Source of the DNA: Nitrosomonadales bacterium
GTDB taxonomy: Bacteria; Pseudomonadota; Gammaproteobacteria; Burkholderiales; Gallionellaceae
Direction: 5' to 3'
Assembly: GCA_016218415.1 (NCBI GenBank)
Contig: JACRED010000002.1
Location: 1-35,744 of the forward strand
Length of the DNA stretch: 35,744 nucleotides
Shown here piece after piece: positions 1-8,346 of this stretch. The notes beneath the pieces are model-generated. The model was not told the origin of the DNA. It saw only the letters and a program-made list of their open reading frames with translations, and did no database searches. Numbering within the stretch: position 1 is the stretch's first letter; the number at the start of each line of letters is the position of its first letter. The translations under genes were made by a program, and so were the position numbers.

Positions 1-1
1 G

Positions 2-279
2 TACTTTGCGAAGGTGCGCAAGTGAAGTACGCCTTCATCCGGCAGCATGGCGAGAAGCTGGGCATCCAGCCGCTTTGCCAGACGCTGCATGTCTCGCGCA
101 GCGGTTATTACGATTGGCTCGGGCGCGCACCGAGTGCACGCACGCTAGCGAACAACGCGCTGCTTGAGCACATTCGCGCCGCCCATACCAGGCATCACCA
201 TGCTTATGGGGTGCTCAAGACTTGGCGCTACCTGAATTCGACCGGGATCGTGGAGACCTCAGGGCCAGGCTCGAAATAG
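2..279 (+). mobile_element. Remnant of an IS3-family insertion sequence (orfA tail and 5' part of orfB)
   Basis: Bases 2-25 read YFAKVRK then TGA, which looks like the last residues of an IS3-family OrfA. A second frame opens with GTG at 22, overlapping that stop, as orfA/orfB do in IS3 elements where OrfAB is made by frameshifting. The second frame gives about 75 residues resembling the OrfB N-terminus (HTH_21-like region), including VSRSGYYDWL and HAYGVLKTWRYLN. The similarity stops near base 250; the last residues before the TAG at 277-279 are unrelated. The DDE catalytic domain is absent, so this piece cannot transpose on its own. The 5' part of the element lies outside the window. The junction falls inside another broken gene on the opposite strand, which suggests insertion followed by deletion. 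Confidence 0.8.
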
Positions 280-358
280 TTTCCGGCATCGCTGCCGCAC
301 TCGCCACGACTCCCATTGCGCCCGCCAGTACCGCAACACCACAGATTCCTGTGCTCAT
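215..358 (-). pseudogene. 5' fragment of a secreted-protein gene cut by the IS3 remnant
   Basis: On the minus strand an ATG at 358-356 follows a good Shine-Dalgarno (GGAGG, 4 nt away). It opens a frame whose first 23 residues look like a signal peptide: MSTGICGVAVLAGAMGVV followed by an Ala-rich stretch ending ASAAA. After about 35 codons the frame runs into the IS3 remnant near base 250 and ends at a TGA at 217-215. The likely reading is the 5' end of an exported-protein gene whose remainder was lost when the IS inserted or recombined. Only about 10 mature residues remain, so the function cannot be named. A chance ORF is the alternative; the ribosome site and the hydrophobic leader argue against it. 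Confidence 0.45.
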
Positions 359-635
359 GCCGCCTCCCCATTGCATTTGAAGTTATCACGCCATATCCCA
401 TAAACCCTTCCCCGCCTCCCCTTGGCTGTGGAGGTGCGGAGAATCATAGTCCCAACTCGCCCTGACTGTCCATGCTGCCACCGTTTCCAGGTTCTGCTCG
501 CGGCCTGTCTGCGTGCCCTCGCCGCCTGAGTGCGGCTATCGCTCATTTGCTCAAGGAACCGGCAGGGGTAGGCTGGTGTTTTCGGGTAAAATCTGCGGCG
601 TATACCGTTAAACTTCAAGAAACCGGAAAATCAGC
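359..635. promoter_or_regulatory. Gene-free leader of glnS with a -10 element at 587-592
   Basis: I see no convincing gene in these 277 bases. A TAAAAT hexamer at 587-592 is followed by a GC-rich discriminator (CTGCGGCG), placing a start site about 40 nt before the glnS ATG. No good -35 hexamer lies at the usual distance. The same TAAAATC-GCG arrangement recurs upstream of dnaE, dcd and the tRNA in this window. An 87-codon minus-strand ORF across this stretch looks like chance. Confidence 0.4.
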
Positions 636-2303
636 ATGAGCATCACTCCAGCGCCAGTGTCAAACTTCATCCGCACCATCATCGACGGCGACCTTGCTAG
701 CGGCAAGCACAGCAGCATCGTCACGCGCTTCCCGCCCGAGCCGAACGGCTATCTGCATGTCGGCCATGCCAAATCCATCTGCCTGAACTTCGGTCTGGCG
801 CAAGACTACAACGGCCTGTGCAACCTGCGTTTCGATGATACCAACCCGGAGAAGGAGAGCGAGGAATACGCGCTATCCATCCAGGACGACGTGCGCTGGC
901 TGGGTTTTCAGTGGAGCGGCGAGGTGCGCTGGGCGTCGGATTATTTCGATGCGCTGTACGATTTCGCGGTCGAGCTGATCAACAAGGGGCTGGCCTATGT
1001 GGACGACCTCACGCCGGAGCAGATGCGCGAGTATCGCGGCACGCTGACGCAGCCGGGCAAGAACAGCCCGAACCGCGACCGCAGTGTGGCGGAGAACCTC
1101 GACCTGTTCGCGCGCATGCGTAACGGCGAATTCGCCGACGGCTCTATGGTGTTGCGCGCGAAGATAGATATGGGTTCGCCCAACATCAACATGCGCGACC
1201 CGGTGATCTATCGGATAAAAAGAGCGCACCACATCCGGACCGGCGACAAGTGGTGCATCTACCCGATGTACGACTACACGCACTGCATCTCCGATGCGCT
1301 GGAAGGCATCACCCATTCGATCTGCACGCTGGAATTCGAGGATCATCGTCCGCTGTACGACTGGGTGCTGGACAACGTGAGCGTCAAATGCCACCCGCGC
1401 CAGTACGAATTCTCGCGGCTGGAACTGCACTACACCATCACCAGCAAACGCAAGCTGCTGCAACTGGTGAACGAGAAAAAAGTCAGCGGCTGGGACGACC
1501 CGCGCATGCCCACCATCAGTGGTATGCGCCGACGCGGCTACACGCCGGAAGGCATACGCGAGTTCGCCAAGCGCATCGGCGTATCCAAGAGCGAGAACAG
1601 CGTGGACATGGCGATCATGGAAGGCGCGATCCGCGAAGATCTCGAACTGCGCGCGCCGCGCGTGATGGCCATCGTCAATCCGCTCAAGGTGACCATCACC
1701 AATGCCGACGGCGCGCAGACGCGCGAGGCGGACTTCCATCCCAACGTGCCGGAACTCGGCAAGCGTGTCGTGCCGTTCAGCAACTCGCTGTTCATCGAGG
1801 CCGACGATTTCGCCGAAGTGCCGCCCGCCGGCTGGAAGCGACTCACGCTCGGCGGCGAGATCCGCCTGCGCCACAGCTATGTGATGCGTTGCGACGAGGC
1901 GGTGAAGGATGCGGCCGGCAACATTGTCGAACTCAAGTGCAGCATAGACCACAACACGCTGGGCAAGAATCCGGAAGGGCGCAAGGTCAAAGGCGTGATC
2001 CACTTTCTGTCGCGTGAGCACGCGCTGCCTGCGGAGATCCGCCTGTACGACCGTTTGTTCAACGTGCCCGAGCCGGATGCCGACCGCGAGGTGGATTTCT
2101 GCACGCACCTGAATCCGGCCTCGCTGACCGTGGTGCATGGCTGGGTCGAGGCAGCTGCGCGCGATGCCGCCCCGGAAACGCGTTATCAGTTCGAGCGTCT
2201 CGGCTATTTCGTCACCGATCGCCGCGACCATCAGCCGGGCGGCAAGCTGGTGTTCAATCGCACCGTTACCTTGAAAGACGCGTGGACCAGGGAGCAGGCC
2301 TGA
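636..2303 (+). CDS. glnS: Glutamine--tRNA ligase (GlnRS)
   Basis: This class I aminoacyl-tRNA synthetase charges tRNA-Gln with glutamine in the cytoplasm using ATP. The 555-residue length matches E. coli GlnRS (about 554). The class I HIGH motif is H41-V-G-H44, within [12 protein letters not shown]. The KMSKS-equivalent loop reads TSKRKLL near residue 268, the variant form typical of GlnRS. The C-terminal half is the expected beta-barrel anticodon-binding region, with VKGVIHFLS and VHGWVEA. The ATG at 636 gives the standard N-terminus. The gene stands after a gene-free leader carrying a -10-like TAAAAT. Its presence implies direct glutaminylation of tRNA-Gln. A long antisense ORF runs through the gene but is a composition artefact. 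Confidence 0.97.
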   Translation: MSITPAPVSNFIRTIIDGDLASGKHSSIVTRFPPEPNGYLHVGHAKSICLNFGLAQDYNGLCNLRFDDTNPEKESEEYALSIQDDVRWLGFQWSGEVRWASDYFDALYDFAVELINKGLAYVDDLTPEQMREYRGTLTQPGKNSPNRDRSVAENLDLFARMRNGEFADGSMVLRAKIDMGSPNINMRDPVIYRIKRAHHIRTGDKWCIYPMYDYTHCISDALEGITHSICTLEFEDHRPLYDWVLDNVSVKCHPRQYEFSRLELHYTITSKRKLLQLVNEKKVSGWDDPRMPTISGMRRRGYTPEGIREFAKRIGVSKSENSVDMAIMEGAIREDLELRAPRVMAIVNPLKVTITNADGAQTREADFHPNVPELGKRVVPFSNSLFIEADDFAEVPPAGWKRLTLGGEIRLRHSYVMRCDEAVKDAAGNIVELKCSIDHNTLGKNPEGRKVKGVIHFLSREHALPAEIRLYDRLFNVPEPDADREVDFCTHLNPASLTVVHGWVEAAARDAAPETRYQFERLGYFVTDRRDHQPGGKLVFNRTVTLKDAWTREQA

Positions 2304-2382
2304 TGCGCGGGGTGTCGCCGGGCAGAGCCGGACGCGATCGGATAACCAGACAGTTTCCGCAATCCGCTTCATAAGGCACAGC

Positions 2383-3942
2383 ATGCAACACTCAAAAGCT
2401 TACGCTGCCTGCCTGGTCGTGACAGCCGCATTGTGCGGCGCGCTGGTGCCGGTGATCGGCATGCTGGTCTCGCGGGTGATCGGGCCGGTCTTCGGCTTCG
2501 GCTGGTTCGCCTGGACAGGGTTGATCGCGGTGATGCTGGCCGCATTGGCTGCTGGTTATGCGATGGCCGGCCATAAGTCAGAACGAAACAGCTCTCCCGA
2601 CTGGCTGTACGGCATCGTCATGGCTGCCGGCGCGTGGATGATCCTGCTCCCGGCGTTGAGGGGCCCCGTGCTGCAAATGAGCCTGCCGCTGGGCTTGCAC
2701 TGGGGTTCGCTGGCCGGCACTGTGTTGTTGTTCGGCCCGGCGCTGTTGCTGCCGGGTTGCGCGTTGCCTGGCATCGTCAAAAGCGCCGCGCGCGAAGTGT
2801 GCAGTGCCGGCGGCACGGCAGGCGGTTGCTATGCCATCGCTGCATCGGGCAGCGTCGCGCTGCTCGCCGGTTTTGCGCTGGTCGCCTATCTGGGCGCCAA
2901 TCAGATATTCCAGTTTGCCGGATCGTTGCTGATCGTACTCGGCGTTGTTTATTTTCTGGCTTTTCGCCGCAAATGGGCGGTCGTATTCGCGGTGATCCTG
3001 CCCTTGTTGCCGCTGCCGCACCCTGTGGAAAAGGTGACGGCGGATGGCACACGTGTCGAGCGCATCGCCGAGCGCGACGGTTTTGGTGGGAACCTGAAGG
3101 TGCTCGATTATTCCTACCAGGCCAGACACAACCGCGAGCTGATCCGCGACGGGATGGTGCAAGGCGGGGTGGATATGAACAACGGCCTGTCGGTGTACGA
3201 ACCCCCATATTTGCTGCAATTCATGCCTTACGCCATCAATCCGGATGGCAAGAACTGCCTGGTCGTCGGGCTGGGCGCCGGACTGGTTCCGGCCTGGTAT
3301 AGAGCGCAGGGCGTGAACACCGAAGTGGTGGAACACGATGATGCGGTAATCGAATTGGCGCGCAAATACTTTGCGTTTGCCCCGGCGATCACTGTGCATG
3401 CCGAAGACGCGCGAAACTTTTTGACCCATACCGCGCAGCAGCGCTACGATTACCTGATACTGGATGCGTTCAGCGGCGACACCGCACCGGGACGTTTGCT
3501 CAGCGTCGAGGCGATGCGGCTGGTCAAGCAGCGGCTGGCCGAAAACGGCGTAGTCGCGGTCAATCTGGTCGGCAGCGTCAAGCGCGATACGCTGATGACC
3601 GCCTCGGTCGTCAAAACGATGCGCAACGTGTTCGATCAGGTGACGGTTTACCCGACCTTCGACCCGGCAGTGGGGGATGGCACCGGCAACCTGGTGATCG
3701 TCGCCTATGATGGCGGGTTGCGGCCCTTGCAATTCAGCCGGCTCAACAATCTCGCCATTCATCCGGCTGCCGAAAGTCTGGTTCGCCTGGGCATGGAACG
3801 GCCCTTCCTGTTCCCCGCGCAAACACCCGCGCAGGTGATTTCCGACGATGATAACCCGCTGGAATCATACGGCCTGTGGTTGAGGGAGCGGATGATCAGG
3901 GATATGCTCGATTCGACCGATTTCGATATTCTGTTCGGGTGA
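2383..3942 (+). CDS. Membrane protein with C-terminal spermidine-synthase-like domain
   Basis: The N-terminal 220 or so residues are strongly hydrophobic and form several membrane segments. The C-terminal 290 residues resemble the spermidine synthase/methyltransferase fold: VVGLGAGLVPAW is the SAM-binding glycine loop, VVEHDDAVIELARKYF the acidic strand, and YDYLILDAFSGD the position of the catalytic loop. This is the architecture annotated as fused MFS/spermidine synthase. True aminopropyl transfer is uncertain, because the usual loop of bona fide spermidine synthases (D-S-T-D-P type) is replaced here by DAFSGD. The ATG at 2383 follows glnS by 79 bases. The cyclase gene begins 11 bases after its stop, so the two are probably co-transcribed. 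Substrate and product are unknown. Confidence 0.8.
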   Translation: MQHSKAYAACLVVTAALCGALVPVIGMLVSRVIGPVFGFGWFAWTGLIAVMLAALAAGYAMAGHKSERNSSPDWLYGIVMAAGAWMILLPALRGPVLQMSLPLGLHWGSLAGTVLLFGPALLLPGCALPGIVKSAAREVCSAGGTAGGCYAIAASGSVALLAGFALVAYLGANQIFQFAGSLLIVLGVVYFLAFRRKWAVVFAVILPLLPLPHPVEKVTADGTRVERIAERDGFGGNLKVLDYSYQARHNRELIRDGMVQGGVDMNNGLSVYEPPYLLQFMPYAINPDGKNCLVVGLGAGLVPAWYRAQGVNTEVVEHDDAVIELARKYFAFAPAITVHAEDARNFLTHTAQQRYDYLILDAFSGDTAPGRLLSVEAMRLVKQRLAENGVVAVNLVGSVKRDTLMTASVVKTMRNVFDQVTVYPTFDPAVGDGTGNLVIVAYDGGLRPLQFSRLNNLAIHPAAESLVRLGMERPFLFPAQTPAQVISDDDNPLESYGLWLRERMIRDMLDSTDFDILFG

Positions 3943-3953
3943 TACTTCAGCGC

Positions 3954-4874
3954 ATGGAAAAATTGGCCATTCTGTTTGCCGATATTTGCGGGAGCACGGC
4001 GCTTTACGAGAAGCTGGGCGACGATACGGCGCGCCGGCTGATATCGCGATGCATTGACACGATGGTGAACCGGATTCCCGCCTGTCAGGGCACGCTGGTC
4101 AAGACCATAGGCGACGAGATCATGGCCACCTTTCCCGATGCAGAATCGGCTTTTCATGCGGCATGCGCAATGCAGGCGGACGTGGAAAACGACTCCCGGC
4201 AGGACGGCACGACGATGCAAATCCGCATCGGATTCAACTATGGCGAAGTGATCCGCGAGGCGGATGATGTGTTCGGCAACGCCGTGAATGTCGCCGCGCG
4301 CGTGGCCGCGATCACCCGCGCCGGGCAGATCATGGCGACGCAGGCTGTGTTCGATGCCCTGCCTGCCGGTTTGCAGGAGAAGATGCGCCATATTCTGCGC
4401 GCCGAATTCAAAGGCAAGCAGGAGGGGCTGGAGATTTATCAGCTGATATTCCGGCAGGAGGACATGCTGATCACCCGTTCCGGGATGCCGTCGAACCGCA
4501 AATCTCCGGGCAACAACGATGAGATGACGCTGCGTTACCGCGACCGGTCGCTCAAGGTCAACAAGGAGCGCAGGAGCGTCGCGCTCGGGCGCGGGGAGGC
4601 TTGCGATATACCGGTGCAGAGCGATTTTGCCTCGCGGCTGCACAGTCACATCGAGTTGCGTTCCGGGAAATTCATGCTGGTGGACCAGAGCACCAACGGG
4701 ACTTTTGTGCGTTTCAGCGACGGCAGCGAACAGCATGTCATCCGCGAGGAGCTGATCCTGCGCGGCAGCGGGATGATCAGCCTGGGCAGGTCGTTTGATG
4801 ACGGTCGGGAAGCGTATATCGAGTTCTCGGTGACCTCAACCCATGCTGCACCCGGTATTGTGCATGACGTCTGA
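3954..4874 (+). CDS. Class III adenylate cyclase with C-terminal FHA domain
   Basis: Residues 1 to about 160 form a class III nucleotide cyclase catalytic domain. The metal-binding aspartates are D10 (LFADICGST) and D54 (TIGDEIMATF). K50 and D105 occupy the positions that select adenine, and N112 and R116 (VNVAARV) the catalytic N-x3-R pair. The residue set is therefore complete and points to ATP rather than GTP. Residues from about 205 form an FHA phosphothreonine-binding domain (LGRGEACD, SRLHSHIEL, STNGTFV). I chose the ATG at 3954, 11 bases after the upstream stop, because it leads directly into the cyclase strand; a longer GTG frame from 3876 overlaps the previous gene. The FHA domain suggests control by or targeting to a Ser/Thr-phosphorylated partner. 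The stop overlaps the rluA start (TGATG). Confidence 0.9.
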   Translation: MEKLAILFADICGSTALYEKLGDDTARRLISRCIDTMVNRIPACQGTLVKTIGDEIMATFPDAESAFHAACAMQADVENDSRQDGTTMQIRIGFNYGEVIREADDVFGNAVNVAARVAAITRAGQIMATQAVFDALPAGLQEKMRHILRAEFKGKQEGLEIYQLIFRQEDMLITRSGMPSNRKSPGNNDEMTLRYRDRSLKVNKERRSVALGRGEACDIPVQSDFASRLHSHIELRSGKFMLVDQSTNGTFVRFSDGSEQHVIREELILRGSGMISLGRSFDDGREAYIEFSVTSTHAAPGIVHDV

Positions 4875-5536
4875 TGCATAGCCGTGCAGCTTATGACCCG
4901 CCGCGCGGCACCGCGCTGGATATGGTCTTTCAGGACGTATCGCTGCTGGTGGTGAACAAGCCTGCCGGCTTGCTGACCGTGCCGGGGCGCGGTGCAGACA
5001 AGGCGGACAGCCTGATCAGCCGTGTGCAGCAGGAATTTCCGGATGCGCTGGTCGTGCACCGTCTGGACATGGATACCTCGGGGTTGGTCGTGCTGGCGCG
5101 CGGTGCGGAGATGCAGCGTCACCTTTCCCGGATGTTCCGCGAGCGCCAGATCACAAAAAACTATGTGGCCGCCGTGCTGGGGAAGCTGGAGAGCCCGGAG
5201 GGCGAGATAGCCCTGCCCATCAGTTCCGACTGGCCCAACCGGCCCAGACAAAAGATAGACTGCGATGCGGGTAAGTCATCGCTCACCCGCTATTGCCTGC
5301 TGAATTACGATGCGGGCACGAACACCAGTTATGTGGAACTCGAGCCGGTGACCGGACGCACCCATCAGCTGCGTGTGCACTTGGCGGCGATCGGCCACCC
5401 AATACTTGGCGACCCCCTTTATGGTGGCGAGGCCCGCAACCGCGCGGATCGCTTGCTGCTACATGCGCAGATGCTGAGCTTTGCCCATCCGCTCGGTGCC
5501 GCGCGGCTCACCTTGCAATGTGAGCCGCCTTTCTGA
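4874..5536 (+). CDS. rluA: Dual-specificity rRNA/tRNA pseudouridine synthase RluA
   Basis: RluA isomerises uridine to pseudouridine in 23S rRNA (U746 in E. coli) and at position 32 of some tRNAs. The protein is 220 residues; E. coli RluA is 219. The catalytic aspartate is D64 in HRLDMDTSGLVV, the same residue number as in E. coli. Other family blocks are VNKPAGLLTVPGRG near residue 26, the FRERQITKNYVA block, DWPNRPRQK, and TGRTHQLRVHLAAIGHPILGD. There is no S4 domain, as expected for RluA rather than RluC or RluD. The ATG overlaps the stop codon of the cyclase gene, so translation is probably coupled. Confidence 0.9.
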   Translation: MHSRAAYDPPRGTALDMVFQDVSLLVVNKPAGLLTVPGRGADKADSLISRVQQEFPDALVVHRLDMDTSGLVVLARGAEMQRHLSRMFRERQITKNYVAAVLGKLESPEGEIALPISSDWPNRPRQKIDCDAGKSSLTRYCLLNYDAGTNTSYVELEPVTGRTHQLRVHLAAIGHPILGDPLYGGEARNRADRLLLHAQMLSFAHPLGAARLTLQCEPPF

Positions 5537-5608
5537 ACAGCGCCTGCCCAAAGTTGCCGGACGGTGAACCTTACACTCGCGCGATAGCCTGAGACCGGGT
5601 GCCGGCAT

Positions 5609-5635
5609 TTGGCGCTGTTGTGCCGGTGTTATACT
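5609..5635 (+). promoter_or_regulatory. Probable sigma-70 promoter of the Tim44-like/ubiJ pair
   Basis: A TTGGCG hexamer at 5609-5614 and TATACT at 5630-5635 are separated by 15 bases, slightly short. The TATACTCCGC sequence matches the -10 plus GC-rich discriminator layout seen upstream of other genes here. The start site would fall about 25-30 bases before the ATG at 5668. The rest of the 5537-5667 gap shows nothing else clear. Confidence 0.4.
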
Positions 5636-5667
5636 CCGCATCGCTTTACCCATCTAACGAGGAATAC

Positions 5668-6516
5668 ATGAAACGATTTTTGATGTTGTTGACGATTGCA
5701 TTGACCAGTCTGAGTTTGTTCGCTGCTACGGCGGAAGCCAAGCGTTTTGGCGGTGGCGGCAGTTTCGGCAAGCAGCGCACGATGGCGCCGCAGCAGGCGC
5801 AGAAAGCCCCGGCTGCCGCACCCGCGACTACCCCCGGCGCAGCTCCCGCTTCAACTGGCAACAAGTGGCTGGGTCCGCTGGCCGGTTTGGCGATCGGCGC
5901 CGGTCTGGGCGCACTGTTCATGGGCGGCGGCCTGGGCGGCGCGATGAGCGGCATCCTGATGGCCGTGCTTGCCGGTGTCGCGGTGATGTTCCTGATTTCG
6001 ATGTTCCGCAAGAAGCAGCCGCAAGCGGCGATGCAATACGCCGGCGCGGGCGCGCCTTATAGCGCGCCCCAACCGGTTCAGCAGCCTCTGGCTGGCGGTA
6101 GCGCCGCTCCCGTTGCCGCAGTGGCCGCCGCCAATATCCCGGCGGATTTTCCGGCGGAAAGCTTTTTGCGCAGCGCGAAGACCACCTTCATCCGCCTGCA
6201 GGCCGCGAACGACCGCAAGGATTTGAACGACATCCGCGAATACACCACGCCGGAGATGTTCGCCGAGATCTCGATGCAGATCGGCGAGCGCGACAATGCG
6301 CCGCAACAGACCGACGTCGTCTCTATCCATGCCGAGTTGCTGGAGGTCGCGAACGAAGGCGACTATGCGATCGCCAGCGTGCGCTTCACCGGCCAGCTGT
6401 CAGAGAACAAGGGCGCCCCCGAGAGCGTCGATGAAATCTGGCATGTGCACAAGAATCTGAAAGACGACAAGGCGGTGTGGCTGCTGGCCGGGATACAGCA
6501 GACCACGCTGCACTGA
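5668..6516 (+). CDS. Tim44-like domain membrane protein
   Basis: The protein has 282 residues from the ATG at 5668, which has a GAGGA ribosome site 5 nt upstream; an upstream frame from 5599 has no such site. Residues 1-24 form a typical signal peptide (MKRFLMLLTIALTSLSLF, then ATAEA). An Ala/Pro-rich stretch follows, then a Gly-rich hydrophobic segment near residues 68-112 (GLGALFMGGGLGGAMSG to VAVMFLISMF), ending in a positive cluster. The C-terminal 120 residues resemble the Tim44/TIM44-like domain (FIRLQAANDRKDLNDIREY, TTPEMFAEI). Members occur widely in betaproteobacteria beside the ubiJ-ubiB genes; their bacterial role is not established. The next gene, ubiJ, starts 4 bases after the stop, so the two form a transcription unit. 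Confidence 0.85.
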   Translation: MKRFLMLLTIALTSLSLFAATAEAKRFGGGGSFGKQRTMAPQQAQKAPAAAPATTPGAAPASTGNKWLGPLAGLAIGAGLGALFMGGGLGGAMSGILMAVLAGVAVMFLISMFRKKQPQAAMQYAGAGAPYSAPQPVQQPLAGGSAAPVAAVAAANIPADFPAESFLRSAKTTFIRLQAANDRKDLNDIREYTTPEMFAEISMQIGERDNAPQQTDVVSIHAELLEVANEGDYAIASVRFTGQLSENKGAPESVDEIWHVHKNLKDDKAVWLLAGIQQTTLH

Positions 6517-6520
6517 CCAC

Positions 6521-7111
6521 ATGTTCTCGCAAGCATACGTCGCAGCGCTGAATCACCTGCTTGCGCAGAACAGTTGGGCATCCAAGCGGTTGGTCCGCTT
6601 TGCGGGCAAGACGGCGCGATTCGACATCGCGCCGTTTTCCATTGCCTGCACGGTGGGTGAAGACGGCATGCTACGCGCCGCCGATGCGGACGCCAGCGCG
6701 GATGCGCGCTGCGTGGTCGCACCGTCGCTGCTACCGCGACTCGCGTTGCGCGATGAAAAGGCCTACGCCGAGATCGTCAATGAAGGGGATGCCGGATTCC
6801 TCGCCGAGATCTTCTTCCTGTCGCGCAACCTGCGCTGGGATGCGGCGGAAGACCTGAGCCATGTCACCGGCGACATCGCGGCGGAACGCATCGTCCAGAC
6901 AGTCCAGGGTGCACAGCAGCAGATCGGCGATGCCGCCGTGAACCTGAGCCAGGCGGCGGCGGAATACTGGACCGAGGAGCGCCCGCTGGTCGCCAAGCCC
7001 GAGCAGGTCGGCGCGTTTGTGCGGGATGTGGATGCGCTGCGCGATGATATCGCAAGGCTGGAGCAACGCGTCAAGCTGCTGTCGACTGCCGACAAGATAG
7101 CACCTAGGTAA
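6521..7111 (+). CDS. ubiJ: Ubiquinone biosynthesis accessory factor UbiJ (SCP2-like)
   Basis: UbiJ is a lipid-binding accessory protein of the soluble ubiquinone biosynthesis complex. The 196 residues fit the family (E. coli UbiJ, formerly YigP, about 201). The N-terminal half is an SCP2 sterol-carrier-like domain. The C-terminal part carries the conserved amphipathic region (WTEERPLVAKPEQVGAFVRD) and an end predicted to be coiled coil (VDALRDDIARLEQRVKLL). It begins 4 bases after the Tim44-like gene. In many betaproteobacteria ubiB follows directly; here an efflux operon with its own promoter follows instead, so ubiB must lie elsewhere or be lost. Identification rests on family resemblance and position. 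Confidence 0.85.
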   Translation: MFSQAYVAALNHLLAQNSWASKRLVRFAGKTARFDIAPFSIACTVGEDGMLRAADADASADARCVVAPSLLPRLALRDEKAYAEIVNEGDAGFLAEIFFLSRNLRWDAAEDLSHVTGDIAAERIVQTVQGAQQQIGDAAVNLSQAAAEYWTEERPLVAKPEQVGAFVRDVDALRDDIARLEQRVKLLSTADKIAPR

Positions 7112-7142
7112 TTCTCACAAAGCAAGAGCAAAATATCAGGAC

Positions 7143-7184
7143 TTGCTATTTGTTTAGAATATTAGTATATTCTTATCTAGATAA
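7143..7184 (+). promoter_or_regulatory. Promoter of the RND operon overlapped by two palindromes
   Basis: TTGCTA (7143-7148) and TATATT (7166-7171) are 17 bases apart, a good sigma-70 promoter. The -10 lies inside a perfect inverted repeat, GAATAT-TAGT-ATATTC (7157-7172). It is followed without a gap by a perfect 12-bp palindrome, TTATCTAGATAA (7173-7184), which would cover the start site. AT-rich palindromes over the -10 are typical operators of ArsR/SmtB-type repressors. No repressor gene is adjacent, so which protein binds is unknown. Confidence 0.65.
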
Positions 7185-7205
7185 CTCATGAGCGGGGTAT
7201 GTGTG

Positions 7206-8246
7206 ATGAAATCGTCGTTGATATTGGGCATGTTGCTGGCGGGTGCCACGGTTGCGCAGGCGGCTGAACAGCTGGCGGTCGCGCCGGTGGAGTACCGCGA
7301 AGTGGAGCAGAGCTACAGCGCGGAAGGGCTGGTCGAGGCGACGCGGCAGTCTACGGTTTCGGCGCAGATCAGCGGGCGCATCAAGGAGATCAATTTCGAT
7401 GTCGGCAGCCGGGTCAACAAGGGCCAGGTGATCCTGCGCATCGACGAGCGCGAGACCGCGCAGGCGCTGGCCGGCAGCACCGCCCAGGTGGCGCAGGCGC
7501 AGGCTGCATTGCAGAACGCCAGGGCAAATTACGAGCGCTCCAAACAGTTGTTTGAGCAGAAATTCATCAGCCAGTCCGCGCTGGACAAGGTGCAGGCCGA
7601 TTATCAGGTGGCGCGGGCGCAGGCCGCCGCCAGCGAGGCGGGGGCCGGACAGGCCGGGCTGGCGCACAGTTACAGTTCAGTTGTCGCGCCCTATGGCGGG
7701 GTGGTCGCCGCGCGTCTGGTGGAAGTGGGCGAGATGGTGGCGCCGGGCAAGCCGATGATGGTCGGGTTCGATCCGTCCGAGATGCGCGTCGTGGTGAACG
7801 TGCCGCAGGACAGGCTGCCGAATATCGGCGCGCGTCCCAAGGTGACCGTGGAAGTGCCTTCGCTGGACCGCTGGATCAAGTCAGCGTCCGCCACGGTGTT
7901 GCCGCTGGCGGATGCGCGCACCCACAGCACGCAGGTGCGGGTGTACCTGCCGGCGAATGAGGCCGGGATTTATCCGGGCATGTTCGTGCGCACGCATTTT
8001 GTCGTGGGCAAGGCGAACAAGCTGGTGATTCCCGCCAGCGCGGTGTTGCGTCGTAGCGAGGTGGTCGCGGTCTATGTGGTGGATGCGCAGGGTGCAGTGA
8101 AGCTGCGCCAGGTACGGCTGGGCGAAACGACCGCGGATGGCGCGGTCGAGGTGCTGGCCGGATTGAATCCGGGCGAGAAGGTCGCACTGGAGCCGGTCAA
8201 GGCGGGCATGAAGCAGAAGACGGATTCAAACATTATTTCCGAATAA
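7206..8246 (+). CDS. RND efflux periplasmic adaptor (membrane fusion protein)
   Basis: This is the adaptor subunit that links an inner-membrane RND pump to an outer-membrane channel. From the ATG at 7206 (346 residues) the protein begins with a signal peptide, MKSSLILGMLLAGATVAQA; an ATG at 7188 would add six residues. The order of parts fits the HlyD/AcrA family: first barrel-sandwich half (VSAQISGRIKEINFDVGSRV), an alpha-helical hairpin with repeated Ala/Gln heptads near residues 75-140, second lipoyl half (YSSVVAPYGGVVAARLVEVGE), then the beta-barrel (MRVVVNVPQDRLP) and the membrane-proximal domain. No lipobox cysteine is visible, so it is not clearly a lipoprotein. The permease gene follows after 100 bases. 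No outer-membrane factor gene is present here. Confidence 0.92.
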   Translation: MKSSLILGMLLAGATVAQAAEQLAVAPVEYREVEQSYSAEGLVEATRQSTVSAQISGRIKEINFDVGSRVNKGQVILRIDERETAQALAGSTAQVAQAQAALQNARANYERSKQLFEQKFISQSALDKVQADYQVARAQAAASEAGAGQAGLAHSYSSVVAPYGGVVAARLVEVGEMVAPGKPMMVGFDPSEMRVVVNVPQDRLPNIGARPKVTVEVPSLDRWIKSASATVLPLADARTHSTQVRVYLPANEAGIYPGMFVRTHFVVGKANKLVIPASAVLRRSEVVAVYVVDAQGAVKLRQVRLGETTADGAVEVLAGLNPGEKVALEPVKAGMKQKTDSNIISE

Positions 8247-8250
8247 CCCG

Positions 8251-8278
8251 GTAGGGGCGCGATGAATCGCGCCCCTAC
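8251..8278. repeat. 28-nt REP-like palindrome, GTAGGGGC family, copy 1
   Basis: Two perfect 13-nt arms (GTAGGGGCGCGAT and ATCGCGCCCCTAC) flank a 2-nt loop. The element lies 4 bases after the adaptor stop codon, inside the efflux operon and upstream of the permease. Related copies are at 13653-13726 and 15450-15477. In RNA it would form a strong hairpin that could reduce readthrough or block exonucleases. Confidence 0.8.
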
Positions 8279-8346
8279 GATACTGCGCGGTTGATTAAGA
8301 AATGGACTAAAGACAGCGCAGCCGCGCAACTCATAAGGAAAATAAA

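Noticed and set aside
355..618. 87-codon minus-strand ORF upstream of glnS
   Set aside because: Arg-rich, no family resemblance and no good ribosome site. It is kept only as unannotated sequence, although its stop overlaps the ATG of the signal-peptide fragment.
873..2384. 503-codon antisense ORF over glnS
   Set aside because: Composition artefact of a GC-rich gene. It has no recognisable domain, while the plus-strand product is an intact synthetase.
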